Positions 54,720 to 63,805 of a stretch of DNA of 64,000 nucleotides are shown here, piece by piece. The notes below the pieces were generated by a model, which worked only from the letters and a program-made list of their open reading frames with translations, was not told the DNA's origin and did not search any database. Position 1 is the first letter of the stretch; each line of letters begins with the position of its first letter. Both the position numbers and the translations under genes were made by a program. Source of the stretch: Tenggerimyces flavus (GTDB lineage Bacteria > Actinomycetota > Actinomycetes > Propionibacteriales > Actinopolymorphaceae); NCBI RefSeq assembly GCF_016907715.1, contig NZ_JAFBCM010000001.1, forward strand, positions 6,510,001 to 6,574,000, given 5' to 3'.

Positions 54720-56915
54720 TCAGGCACCGATACCGGTGAGGTCGGACAGGGTACTCCAGAGCTGGTTGAGCTGAGCGTCGCTGAGCGCGGCTCCGAACGG
54801 CAACAGCGCGAGCACGTCGCCGGTGAAGTAGACGTTCTGGAACCACCGGAAGTATCCGAGATTGACGCGGTTGTCGTGGTTGAACGTGATCTTCGGCGTC
54901 GCGGCTGCCGCGGACCCGACGACCTCGCCGTCGACCCAGGTGGTGCGCTGACCACCACCGGCCCAGCGGGCCGTGTAGATGTGCCAGGCCGTGGGATCGA
55001 TCCCCAACGACAGCGAAGATTCACCCGATTGCTGCCAGGTGCCCGATCCGTCACCCGCGAGCAGCAGGAACTCGGTGAAGTGCCAGCTGAGTAGCCGCTG
55101 CATGCTCGCCACAGAGCTGGGCTTGCACACCATCACACAGGTGAACCCGGTGAGCCCGTTGATCGGCGCCACCGCATCCATCCGGCTGGTCGCGAACCGC
55201 AGCACTGGCAGTCCACCTGGCCCGTTCAGCACGAGCTGCGGGTAGTCGTCGACGTGGGACGGCAGCTGCGTTCCACCCGGACCGTTCTGGTTCTGCGACG
55301 TGACCGTGCCTGCGTGCCGTCCTCGGGGCGACTGGTCGCTCAGCCGCACCACGAACACGTTCGACCCGCCGGCCCAGGAGGAGATCGCGGCCGTGTCGAG
55401 GGAATCGTTTGCAAGGAAGGGGAAACCGCGCTGGGCACCGTCGCTCGCACGGTACAGCGTCACCGCGTCGCCGACATACGGGGTATAGAGCCGGTGCGTC
55501 GACAGCGCGGTCATGATCGCGGCCGGATCGATGACCGAGTACGCGTCGGTCCGCGTGGAGTAGCCGATCGGCGGCGGGTTGGTGAGGCCGGACGTGTTGG
55601 CCGTGGCGATCGCGTACGTGGCCAGGCTCGGCGCGGTGAAGCGGAACGCCGCCGCCCCGTTGAAGCCCGCCGGAATCGTCAGGCTCGTGGGCTGGAAGGT
55701 GCCTGCGCTCGAGGTCGGCGTGAGCTGGAGTGCGGCTGCGTGGTAGCCGCGGTAGTCGGCCGTGAACGGTGCCGACTGGCTGCCCGCCGCGCCACGGTCC
55801 GGTCCGGTGACCAGATAGTTCTTCGACGGCTCGGCACCGGTGTACTTCTGCAGCACCGCCATCTGCACCGTGTCGCGGCCGTCCCGCCCGGGCTCGATGC
55901 CCATCGGGTACTCGGTGAACCACAGCCCGGCCGCCCAGTAGGTCAGGCCGACGCCGTTCTGCTGGCAGAACGCGAGCGTGTTGTCCAGCGTCGCCAGCCA
56001 GTTCGGGTCGTCCTTCCCGGTCCCGCACTCGCCGACCTGGCCGCGGAAACCCTTGTCCTGCAGCCAGTTCACGAACCCGGTGAACCGCTGGACACCGATC
56101 TGCGTGGTCAGCGGTCCTGGCGGGTTCTTCAGCTGGTCGCCGGCGGCGACCTCCTCGGTCCAGGAGTAGTGGGTACCGGAGGAGTCGCGGTCGAAGTACG
56201 TGTGCGCCGAGTAGACGAGGTTGTTCGCGGGGTCGTTCAGGTCGAGGTTGCCGTTTACCGCGACCCAGCTCGCTGCCGACGACCAGTTGTCGCCCTCGGC
56301 GTAGATCGTGGTGGCCGGATCGACCTGCCGGATCGCGTTGATCGCCGCCTGAGCGGCGGTCGGCCAGGCCGACGCGTTCGGCATGTTCGACGGCTCGTTC
56401 ATCAGGTCGTACGCGGCGATCCCGGGATGACCGACGAACGCGGTCGCCAACCGCGACCATACGTTCGCGAAATGCGCGGGTGTGAGGTTGCCGTTCCCCA
56501 GCTTGTTCGGTCCCCGTCCACCGTAGTTGTGCATGTCGAGGATCAGGCTCTGCCCATGATCGGCGGCATAGTCGGCCAGTCCGGTGAGAATGCCGAGGTA
56601 GTCGGCGGAGAGTGCGCCCAACAACGTGGACTGCATCCGTTCCCAGATGAACGGAATCCGCAATACGACGAGGCCGTTCCCGCGGAGATTGTCGAACTCC
56701 GCTGCGGTGGGAACGGCGAAGTCGGTGTTCGGGACACCTGGGATCTTGCCCTGGTTGACCTCCAGCCCGGACACGTTCGCCCCCGCGTAAAAGCCGGTGG
56801 GATGGGTCCCCGCTTTGGCCAAACCCGGTCGCAGGGAGAGCATCGCGGCGCCGGTCACGATTCCCGCTGTGCTGAGGAGTTGGCGCCGATCAGGCCGCCA
56901 AGGATTCAGTCTCAT
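54720..56915 (-). CDS. Tat-exported GH5 glycoside hydrolase with C-terminal LamG-like domain
   Basis: The 731-residue enzyme starts at ATG 56915, with GAGGGA before it, and has a Tat signal (RRQLLSTAGIVTGAAML...). The GH5 barrel shows LILDMHNYGGRG, AYDLMNEPSNMP (acid/base Glu) and QVGECGTGKDDPNW (nucleophile Glu). After a beta-rich linker region, the last 200 residues read as a concanavalin/LamG-like carbohydrate-binding fold (WHIYTARWAGGGQRTTWVDGEVVG). GH5 enzymes cut beta-linked glucans or mannans; subfamily and substrate are not clear. It is divergent from the solute-binding lipoprotein. Confidence 0.9.
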   Translation of the reverse strand: MRLNPWRPDRRQLLSTAGIVTGAAMLSLRPGLAKAGTHPTGFYAGANVSGLEVNQGKIPGVPNTDFAVPTAAEFDNLRGNGLVVLRIPFIWERMQSTLLGALSADYLGILTGLADYAADHGQSLILDMHNYGGRGPNKLGNGNLTPAHFANVWSRLATAFVGHPGIAAYDLMNEPSNMPNASAWPTAAQAAINAIRQVDPATTIYAEGDNWSSAASWVAVNGNLDLNDPANNLVYSAHTYFDRDSSGTHYSWTEEVAAGDQLKNPPGPLTTQIGVQRFTGFVNWLQDKGFRGQVGECGTGKDDPNWLATLDNTLAFCQQNGVGLTYWAAGLWFTEYPMGIEPGRDGRDTVQMAVLQKYTGAEPSKNYLVTGPDRGAAGSQSAPFTADYRGYHAAALQLTPTSSAGTFQPTSLTIPAGFNGAAAFRFTAPSLATYAIATANTSGLTNPPPIGYSTRTDAYSVIDPAAIMTALSTHRLYTPYVGDAVTLYRASDGAQRGFPFLANDSLDTAAISSWAGGSNVFVVRLSDQSPRGRHAGTVTSQNQNGPGGTQLPSHVDDYPQLVLNGPGGLPVLRFATSRMDAVAPINGLTGFTCVMVCKPSSVASMQRLLSWHFTEFLLLAGDGSGTWQQSGESSLSLGIDPTAWHIYTARWAGGGQRTTWVDGEVVGSAAAATPKITFNHDNRVNLGYFRWFQNVYFTGDVLALLPFGAALSDAQLNQLWSTLSDLTGIGA

Positions 56916-57001
56916 GGCATCCCTCTTCGTGGTCGTCCGTCCATGGCGGTCATGCGAAGTGGCTGTACCGATCGTTTCGTCTCGGTTACCATCACGAAAC
57001 A

Positions 57002-57017
57002 ACTTAAACCTTTAAGT
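57002..57017. promoter_or_regulatory. LacI-type operator candidate in the GH5/solute-binding divergent promoter
   Basis: ACTTAAACCTTTAAGT is a 7-2-7 palindrome with perfect arms. TTGACA on the minus strand (57021-57016) overlaps its edge, a likely -35 of the GH5 gene. The nearby LacI gene makes it the best operator candidate in this locus. Confidence 0.6.
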
Positions 57018-57048
57018 GTCAAGGTCGGATTTCCGAGTGAGGTCGCAC

Positions 57049-58683
57049 ATGAGTTCGTCCAGGATGAGCAGACGCCAGGTGCTCGGCGGAGGGGTCGCGA
57101 TGATGGCGACTGCCAGCGGACTCCTCGCCGCCGGCTGCCAGAGCACCGACCGTAAGCCAACCGCGCAGCCGAAGAGCGTCACGCTTCCGTCGTACATCCC
57201 CTTCGAGGGAGTGAAACCCGACCTCGCCGGCACCGCGGACATCGCGCCGGGATTCCTCGCCTACCCGGCCAACCCGACCCGCACGATCATGGAACCGCCG
57301 ATCAAGGGCGGCACCGCCTCGGCCATCGTGCGTCTCTACTCGGCAGCCCCGCCGGGCGCGGATCGCAACAGCTTTTGGAAAGCGCTTGACGGGCGACTCG
57401 GAGCGCAGCTGCGCTTCACGATGGTCCCCGACGGCGAGTACGCGCAGAAGTTCGCCGTGACGATGGCGGGCAACGACATTCCCGACTTCGCGCTGATCGA
57501 CCCGTTGATGCCGCGGCAGCCCGATCTCCTCAAGGCCCGGTTCGCCCCGCTCACCGAGTTCCTGGCCGGCGACGCCATCAAGGAGTACCCGTTCCTCGCC
57601 GCCATCCCTACCGACGCCTGGCGAGCCACTGCGGTGAACGGCGAGCTCTACGGCTTGCCGATTCCCCGTGCGGTGACCGGAGCGGCGATGTTCGTCCGCA
57701 CCGACCTGGTGGCTGAGAAGAAGCTCGACGCGCAGCCGACGAGCTTCGAGGAGTTCCGCGAGCTGTGCAAGGCGCTGACCGACACGCGCAAGAACCGCTG
57801 GGCGATGGGCGGACCCAACGAGATACTCGCCTTCGTCCAGGAGATGCTCGGCGTCCCGAACTCGTGGTCGGTCGACGCCGGCGGCACGTTCAAGCCAGTC
57901 TGGGACACCGACGAGATGCGCCAGGCCATCGACGCGATCAGCCTGCTGATCAAAGACGGCGTGTTCCACCCGGACTCGTTCACCTCCGACCCTGTGATCC
58001 GCAAGACCTGGTTGGGGGCGAGCACGATCGCGATCACCTACGACGGCTACAGCGCCTGGCCAGGTTTCGTCACGACGTACCGGCAGGGCAACCCGACCTT
58101 CGCGATCGACGCGATGGTCGCTCCCGGGTACGGCGGCGGCAAGGGCACGCACCGCGGCGGCCCGCCGACGCTCGGCGTAGTCGCGTTGAAGAAGGCGGAC
58201 AAAGGCCGGATCGCCGACCTACTCCGGCTCGCGAACTGGCTGGCGGCGCCGTTCGGCACCGAGGAGTATCTGTTCCGCCGGTACGGCGTGCCCGGCCAGC
58301 ACTACACACTGAACGGGAGCGACCCGGTGCGGACGGAGAAGGGGAAGGTCGAGGTCGCGCTGCCGACCGGATACATCACGGACTCGGCCTACGCGCTTTA
58401 CCTGCCCGGCGAACCTGACGTCGTCCAGGCATGGCACGACTTTCAGAAGCGGGCCGTGGCGGTGCTTGTCAAAGACCCCACCGTCGGGCTGTATTCCGAG
58501 ACCGCCGGCAGCAAGGGCGGCCGCCTGAGTGAGCAGCTCCAGACCAGGTGGATGGACATCTTCGCCGGCCGCAAGCCCGCCTCGACGTGGCCGGACGCCG
58601 TCGCGGCCTGGCACAAGAACGGCGGCGACGACATCGCGCGCGAGTACGAGACCGCCTACGCCGCACTCCACGGCGGTTCGTGA
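57049..58683 (+). CDS. Orphan ABC solute-binding lipoprotein (LipO-like, family 1)
   Basis: The 544-residue protein has a combined Tat/lipobox signal (RRQVLGGGVAMMATASGLLAAGC). The mature part has the large SBP fold seen in LipO-like proteins (PDFALIDPLMPRQPDLL, AVNGELYGLPIPRAVTGAAMFVRTD, WLAAPFGTEEYLF). The ATG at 57049 has GTGAGG upstream; the longer frame from 57016 would start inside the operator. Permease genes, which usually follow such receptors, are absent on either side. Either they lie elsewhere or they were lost. It is followed after 5 bases by the heparinase-like gene. Confidence 0.9.
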   Translation: MSSSRMSRRQVLGGGVAMMATASGLLAAGCQSTDRKPTAQPKSVTLPSYIPFEGVKPDLAGTADIAPGFLAYPANPTRTIMEPPIKGGTASAIVRLYSAAPPGADRNSFWKALDGRLGAQLRFTMVPDGEYAQKFAVTMAGNDIPDFALIDPLMPRQPDLLKARFAPLTEFLAGDAIKEYPFLAAIPTDAWRATAVNGELYGLPIPRAVTGAAMFVRTDLVAEKKLDAQPTSFEEFRELCKALTDTRKNRWAMGGPNEILAFVQEMLGVPNSWSVDAGGTFKPVWDTDEMRQAIDAISLLIKDGVFHPDSFTSDPVIRKTWLGASTIAITYDGYSAWPGFVTTYRQGNPTFAIDAMVAPGYGGGKGTHRGGPPTLGVVALKKADKGRIADLLRLANWLAAPFGTEEYLFRRYGVPGQHYTLNGSDPVRTEKGKVEVALPTGYITDSAYALYLPGEPDVVQAWHDFQKRAVAVLVKDPTVGLYSETAGSKGGRLSEQLQTRWMDIFAGRKPASTWPDAVAAWHKNGGDDIAREYETAYAALHGGS

Positions 58684-58688
58684 GACCG

Positions 58689-60527
58689 ATGGCAGAAGCC
58701 TTGTCGCTCAAGGCGGTCCTGTCCGCGGAGAGCCTGCGGGCGCACCTGCCCGAGCCCGGAACGTGGCGGCCCGTACCGGCGGCCACGGACCGCTCGTTCT
58801 GGGACGGCTTCGACGCCACAACCAGGACCGCGCTACTCGACCAGGCAGAGCAACTGTCGGGCGGCGACTGGCCGCAGCTGACTGCCTCGCGGTGGTTGGA
58901 CTACGCCCGTACAGGCAACCGCGTCCGGTACCAGGACCCGTACAACGACCGCCGGCGGCGGCTCGCGGCCGCAGTGCTCGCGGCCTGCCTCACCGACGAC
59001 GCACGCTGGCACGACGAGGTCGCCGACGGCGCGTGGCTGCTCTGCGAGGAGTCGTCCTGGTGCTTGCCTGCTCATGACGAGTCGCACGGCACCCGCAACC
59101 TGCCGGCGCTGCCCGACGTCGACAACCCGACCCTCGACTTGTTCGCCGCCGAGACCGGTGCGCTCTTGGCCTGGACGCACACAGTGCTGTCCGCTCAGCT
59201 CGCCGAACGAGGGCTGGCCGATCGGATCGTCGACGAGGTGCGCACCCGCGTCCTCGTACCGCAACGCACGGTTGACAGCTGGGTCTGGTTCGGCAGGCGC
59301 GGCCAGGTGGGCAACTGGAATCCGTGGATCAACTCCAACGTGCTCGCCTGTTCGCTGCTCCTGGACGCCGACCGTGCCGACCTCCTCCAGACGGTGGAGC
59401 GCGCGATCGAAGGTCTGGACGTGTTCCTCGGCGGCTATCCCTGCGATGGTGCGTGCGACGAAGGTCACCTGTACTGGTGGCGCGCCGGCGCCTCGCTCTC
59501 GGAGTGTCTCGAGCTCCTCCGGACCGCGAGCGACGGCGTCCTGGACGCGTTCGATCTCCCACTGGTACGAGAGATCGGGCGCTACCCACATCGTGTGCAC
59601 ATCGCCGGCGACTGGTACGTCAACGTGGCGGACGGATCCGCGAAGCTCGACGCCGACAACACATGTGCCCACGTGCTGTACCGCTACGGCATCCGCGTCG
59701 GCGACGCCGAGATGGTCGCGCACGCCCGCGCGATGCGAGGCTCCGGCCCGGTGGTGGAGCGAAGCATCGGGCTCGGTCGCAGCCTCTTCGCGCTCTCCGA
59801 CACCCGCTGGCGGGACGAGCCCCTCACCGAGCCGCCGCTGGTCCAGCAGGCCTGGTGGCCGGACACCGAGCTGCTGACCGCCCGTCAGATCGCCGGCAGC
59901 ACCCGCGGGCTGTTCGTTTCGGTCAAGGGTGGACACAACGGCGAGGACCACAACCACAACGACGTCGGGACTCTCCTCGTTGCGCTCGACGGGCATCCCG
60001 TGCTCGTAGACGCCGGCGTCGCGGAGTACACCCACAAGCACTTCAGCCCGGACCGGTACGAGATCTGGTCCCTTCGCAGCGGATACCACAACGTGCCGCT
60101 CGTCGATGGGCACGAGCAGCCATCTGGTGGGGAGCACGCCGCACGCGACGTTCGGTGCCGGCTCGACGACAGCGGCGCGCGGATCGACCTCGACCTCGCC
60201 GCGGCGTATCCAGTCCATGCGGGCTTGCGGACCTGGTGTCGGACCGTCGAGCTGGAACGAGCAGGCGGTGGCAGGTATGCGCCTCGCAAGGCGCGTTCCA
60301 CGCATCTGTCGCAACACCACCCGCGCAGGTTTTCGCCGCGGACATGGAGGTCGGGGCACCAGACAGTCGTCGTACGGACGTCATCGGTACCCGGAGCCGT
60401 GAGCATTGGCTGGGAGCCGGAGATGTCCGACCTCATGGCCGGAACGATCGTGCGGCGTGCTCGGATCACGGAGCGCGACGGGCTCACGCCAATGTGGCCG
60501 CCGAAGAAGGCACCGCACACAAGTTGA
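58689..60527 (+). CDS. Heparinase II/III-like polysaccharide lyase with abnormal C-terminus
   Basis: The 612-residue protein has the N-terminal (alpha/alpha) toroid (ASRWLDYARTGNRVRYQDPYNDRRRRLAAAVLAACLTDD, WNPWINSNVLACSLLL) and the heparinase II/III beta region (VKGGHNGEDHNHNDVGTLLVALDGHPVLVDAGVAEYT). From about residue 535 the family-like strands stop: after RTVELERAGGG comes basic, low-similarity sequence, with a family-like end (TERDGLTPMW) and an early stop. This suggests a deletion or frameshift in the last 100 residues. No signal peptide is seen. It would degrade uronic-acid or similar polysaccharides taken up with the orphan receptor. Confidence 0.8.
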   Translation: MAEALSLKAVLSAESLRAHLPEPGTWRPVPAATDRSFWDGFDATTRTALLDQAEQLSGGDWPQLTASRWLDYARTGNRVRYQDPYNDRRRRLAAAVLAACLTDDARWHDEVADGAWLLCEESSWCLPAHDESHGTRNLPALPDVDNPTLDLFAAETGALLAWTHTVLSAQLAERGLADRIVDEVRTRVLVPQRTVDSWVWFGRRGQVGNWNPWINSNVLACSLLLDADRADLLQTVERAIEGLDVFLGGYPCDGACDEGHLYWWRAGASLSECLELLRTASDGVLDAFDLPLVREIGRYPHRVHIAGDWYVNVADGSAKLDADNTCAHVLYRYGIRVGDAEMVAHARAMRGSGPVVERSIGLGRSLFALSDTRWRDEPLTEPPLVQQAWWPDTELLTARQIAGSTRGLFVSVKGGHNGEDHNHNDVGTLLVALDGHPVLVDAGVAEYTHKHFSPDRYEIWSLRSGYHNVPLVDGHEQPSGGEHAARDVRCRLDDSGARIDLDLAAAYPVHAGLRTWCRTVELERAGGGRYAPRKARSTHLSQHHPRRFSPRTWRSGHQTVVVRTSSVPGAVSIGWEPEMSDLMAGTIVRRARITERDGLTPMWPPKKAPHTS

Positions 60528-60995
60528 TCGACCGTGCGCCGTGGTCGCGCATCATGGAAGACCTTCACTGGAAAGAGATACAAGAGATCGCCGCCCACCC
60601 GGGCTCATCGTCGCAGCCACTCGCTGCCAATGCAGCCCACAGTCTCGAGCGCGCGATGGTCGCCGGCTTGACCCGCGCTGGCGTTCATGTCGCTGCTCTC
60701 CGAGAGATGACTTCGTCCTCGCATCGCACATCCGCGTTTCACTGGCCGAAACACTCGCGAAGACAACATCAAATGCGCGCTTTCTCGACCGGTTCAGTGA
60801 CATCGCAATGCGATGAAGGCCAATAGCGGACACACTCTCGCTCCAAGGCATATCGACAGATCTGCAGGTCAAGGAACATATCGTGTCCCCGTCGATCACA
60901 GACGGTAATGGGGATCACTTCGAGTGACTTTGCTTAAGGCAACCGAACTCCCTATCGTCAGTTGGCCACTGAACTTGGGTCAAAGTCGGTAGGGG
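60528..60995. other. Gene-free stretch, lower GC
   Basis: Short frames here (for example near 60406-60816) have unusual composition and no family sequence. The GC content falls from the flanking 70 percent or so toward the right. It separates the sugar locus from the ParB-like gene and may hold remains of the heparinase 3' end. Confidence 0.5.
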
Positions 60996-61925
60996 GTGCT
61001 GCAGTTGCCACGGATTGCCACTGTGCGACAGCTCAGGCTGGATCAGCTCGTTGTAAGCAGGCTACAGGTCAGAACACGGGAGGTCGAAAAGGATCTTGAG
61101 GAGCTTGTGGAGAATATACGGGTTCACGGACAGCTCGAGCCAATCGTTGTTGCCCCCATCGAAGGACCTAGTGATGAAGGAGCCGCACAGTATGAGATTG
61201 TGGCTGGTCAACGCCGCTTCCTCGCGTTGCAACGGTTGAACCAGCCAACGATTCTTGCCGCAATTTTGGAAGAAAGAGCGGACGAGGCCACCACGCGAGC
61301 GCTGTCTATAAGCGAGAACCTAATGCGAAGGGGATTAAGTTCGAAGGATCTCATCGATGCGTGCACCTCCCTCTATCACAAGTATGGCTCTATCAAGGCA
61401 GTGAGCGAAGAGTTGGCCTTACCATATAGCAAGGTGAGAGCATACATCAAGTTCGAACGCCTTCGTCCCGAACTTAAGAATCTTATACAAGGTGGCACTC
61501 TTGATGTCCGAACGGCGATCCGAATCGAGGATCACTTCGGCGAGAAGGGTGTCGATGAGTCCGAGCTAGAGAACATCGCTAAGACGCTCTCACGGATGAC
61601 GACGGCGCAACAAATCGATTTCCTTTCGCAAAGCGCACGCAGCCTCGGATCTGGAGTCGCGGAAGTTGCCGGCAAGGGAAAGGTGCTTCGCGTGCGCCCA
61701 GGAGGAGTCAAGCAGATTCTAGTTACACTGCGCGAGGAACAATACATGCAGCTCCGCAGTTGGGCGAGTAGGCGAGGTTTTACTCAGGACAGAGCGGCGG
61801 CACAAATTCTTGCTGCATTCCTCGGAGGCGCAGTCTCGCCGAATGAGCTGAAAGGCGAAGTAGGCGGCAGCGGCGTTGCAGATGGACAGAAATCCTCAAA
61901 GAACTTGAATTCCACTATTGACTGA
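60996..61925 (+). CDS. ParB/Spo0J-like partition protein, orphan
   Basis: The 309-residue protein has the ParB N-terminal CTPase-like motifs (LEELVENIRVHGQLEPIVVAPI, YEIVAGQRRFLALQRLNQ), then SISENLMRRGLSSKDLIDAC and a central HTH-like part (GSIKAVSEELALPYSKVRAYIKFERL). Codon use is clearly less GC-rich than in the rest of the window. No ParA gene, and no chromosomal parS site that I can see, is near. The start may be GTG 60996 or TTG 61005; GGTAGGGGG fits the TTG better. A plasmid- or island-borne origin is likely. Confidence 0.85.
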   Translation: MLQLPRIATVRQLRLDQLVVSRLQVRTREVEKDLEELVENIRVHGQLEPIVVAPIEGPSDEGAAQYEIVAGQRRFLALQRLNQPTILAAILEERADEATTRALSISENLMRRGLSSKDLIDACTSLYHKYGSIKAVSEELALPYSKVRAYIKFERLRPELKNLIQGGTLDVRTAIRIEDHFGEKGVDESELENIAKTLSRMTTAQQIDFLSQSARSLGSGVAEVAGKGKVLRVRPGGVKQILVTLREEQYMQLRSWASRRGFTQDRAAAQILAAFLGGAVSPNELKGEVGGSGVADGQKSSKNLNSTID

Positions 61926-62645
61926 CTGTGGGAGCCTTGGGTCCGTGACTCGTGACGGTTGGCGGGGCTATCAAGCTGGGGTGTTATCTGAATCAGGCAC
62001 GACAAGGAGCAGCGGGGCGTGACATGCCGCTACTCTATCCGTGGACTCCTGCATGGGCACGGCATTCATCAGGTTGCGCCGGCATCTTACACACCTGGGC
62101 AACCTCGCCAACCACCGTTCTTGGACGGTGTCTTGTGTCCGGGAACGCATGCTGACACGCTTGAGCAGACCTGAGGATCGCCCCACGGCGTGACCGTTCC
62201 GTCGCCTCCGCTCGACGCATCAACGGCATCACCCTGTCGATCTTGCGCTCCGGTCACGCCGACCAGGCAAGCGCGCCAGGTAGGCCCCGCCGTCAGCTCC
62301 TTCGACTTAGAATCCAGGCCCCGGAGGCGATTGTTGCAGCAAAGCTCACCATGCTCCAGTTGAATCGGTCGCCACGACGTCGCAGCCCGCCGAACCTAGC
62401 TGCACTTTCCATCAAGTTCGGGATGACCGAGAAGCGCACCCGCGACTACGACCTCGCCGGTGACTGTAGCGACCGTCCGAACGATCGCCTGTATCGGTCG
62501 TCGGCCTATATGGATGGCGACGACTGCATCCGGCAGGCGATCGACACGGAGCCGACGGAGGGCGATATCGTGTATCCGCGAGACGCTGGGGGGAAGACCA
62601 TGTTGCGGAGGCGGATTCGAAGCTTCTGAAGCGGATACGCCGGCC
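61926..62645. other. Gene-free stretch with decayed sequence
   Basis: Frames of 60-130 codons exist on both strands, but none shows recognisable family sequence or a good ribosome binding site. Small palindromes such as CCAACCACCGTTCTTGG are present. It may be decayed mobile-element DNA. Confidence 0.4.
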
Positions 62646-63797
62646 TCACGGATGTGCTGCGGATGTCCGATCCCGAACCACGGCTCGGCAAGACGTTTGG
62701 TCCCGCTCAGACAGAACATCCACGTAGAGCGTGACGTAGCGGTCGAGGCAGTGTCGGTGGTCGAACTTCTCCCTAGCTGTCCTTGAGCACCGTATGCGGT
62801 CCAGGTCCTCAGTCATGCGGACTGCATCGATCAGATGTTCCAGGTTGTCCGGCGACACGACATAGCCGGTGAGGCCGCGATCTATCAGCTCAGCGGCTGC
62901 ACCCCGTCCGTAGGAGACAACCGGAACGCCTATTGCCATCGCCTCCACCAAGACATACCCAAATGGCTCCTCCCATTTGACTGGAAAGAGGAGTGCCTGG
63001 GCCAATCGAAGCCTCTCGTACAGCGCCGCCCGCTTCAAGTGACCGTGGTAGTAGACGATGCCGCTACCGCGCACGAGCGGTTCGACTACGTTGTGGAAGT
63101 AGTCTTCGCAGTGTGGGGGAACCGGGCCGAAGATGTTGAGAGGCATCTCGAGGTGGTGAGCAGCCTCGATGGCGTCTTCCACGCCCTTCGTCGGATCGAT
63201 CCTGCCGACGAAAGCCAGCGATCCATCGGAATTGCCCTCGGTTGGCGGAAGATTGTCAGTTCGGACGCCGTTCCAGATGACAGGCGTGTTCGCAGGTAGG
63301 GCGTCCCAGCCGCGGCGCTGGCTTTCCGACACGCAACAGATGTGAGCCGTGTCCGCTGAAGCCATCACTGATACAGCACGTGCGAGCGCTGACGGGCCAG
63401 CTGGCGAGTGTAGTGTGTGGACTACGGGCTTCGGCGCCCACTTGGAGACATACAGAGGCACCGGAGAGAAGGAGTTGTTGTGTACTAGATCGATGGAGGG
63501 ATCCTCCATAGCGTCGATCACGATTCGGTGGAAGAGCTCGTCCTCGAAGTCCCGCTGATGCGCCACACCAAATCCGGGCATGAACGATAGTCTCGTCGGG
63601 TTGAGCACTCGACCGGGGTCGGTGCCAAATGTGCGAACCTCGACGTCGGCGATGCGTGTTCCCTTGCAGCCGTAAACCACAACCTCTATGCCGCGTTCCA
63701 ATAGCCCCTCAGCCAGGTCGTGGACAAATACCTCAGTACCTCCCGTGAACGGTTCCCGAATCGGATTCCAGAACAATGACAACAATGCGACTCGCAT
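62646..63797 (-). CDS. Glycosyltransferase family 4
   Basis: The 383-residue protein has the GT-B fold: N-terminal LSLFWNPIREPFTGGTEVFVHDLAEGLLERG, VVHTLHSPAGPSALARAV, the second Rossmann domain SLAFVGRIDPTKGVEDAIEAA, and the sugar-nucleotide motif EEPFGYVLVEAMAIGVPVV with the E-x7-E glutamates. It transfers a sugar to a glycan, lipid or small molecule in the cytoplasm; donor and acceptor are unknown. GAGGTGA lies 4 bases upstream and overlaps the end of the preceding gene, 8 bases away. It belongs to the lower-GC right-hand island. Confidence 0.93.
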   Translation of the reverse strand: MRVALLSLFWNPIREPFTGGTEVFVHDLAEGLLERGIEVVVYGCKGTRIADVEVRTFGTDPGRVLNPTRLSFMPGFGVAHQRDFEDELFHRIVIDAMEDPSIDLVHNNSFSPVPLYVSKWAPKPVVHTLHSPAGPSALARAVSVMASADTAHICCVSESQRRGWDALPANTPVIWNGVRTDNLPPTEGNSDGSLAFVGRIDPTKGVEDAIEAAHHLEMPLNIFGPVPPHCEDYFHNVVEPLVRGSGIVYYHGHLKRAALYERLRLAQALLFPVKWEEPFGYVLVEAMAIGVPVVSYGRGAAAELIDRGLTGYVVSPDNLEHLIDAVRMTEDLDRIRCSRTAREKFDHRHCLDRYVTLYVDVLSERDQTSCRAVVRDRTSAAHP

Positions 63798-63805
63798 AGG
63801 TCACC

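Noticed and set aside
62243..62629. Plus-strand frame of 128 codons
   Set aside because: No recognisable domain, poor ribosome binding site and composition like the surrounding decayed DNA.
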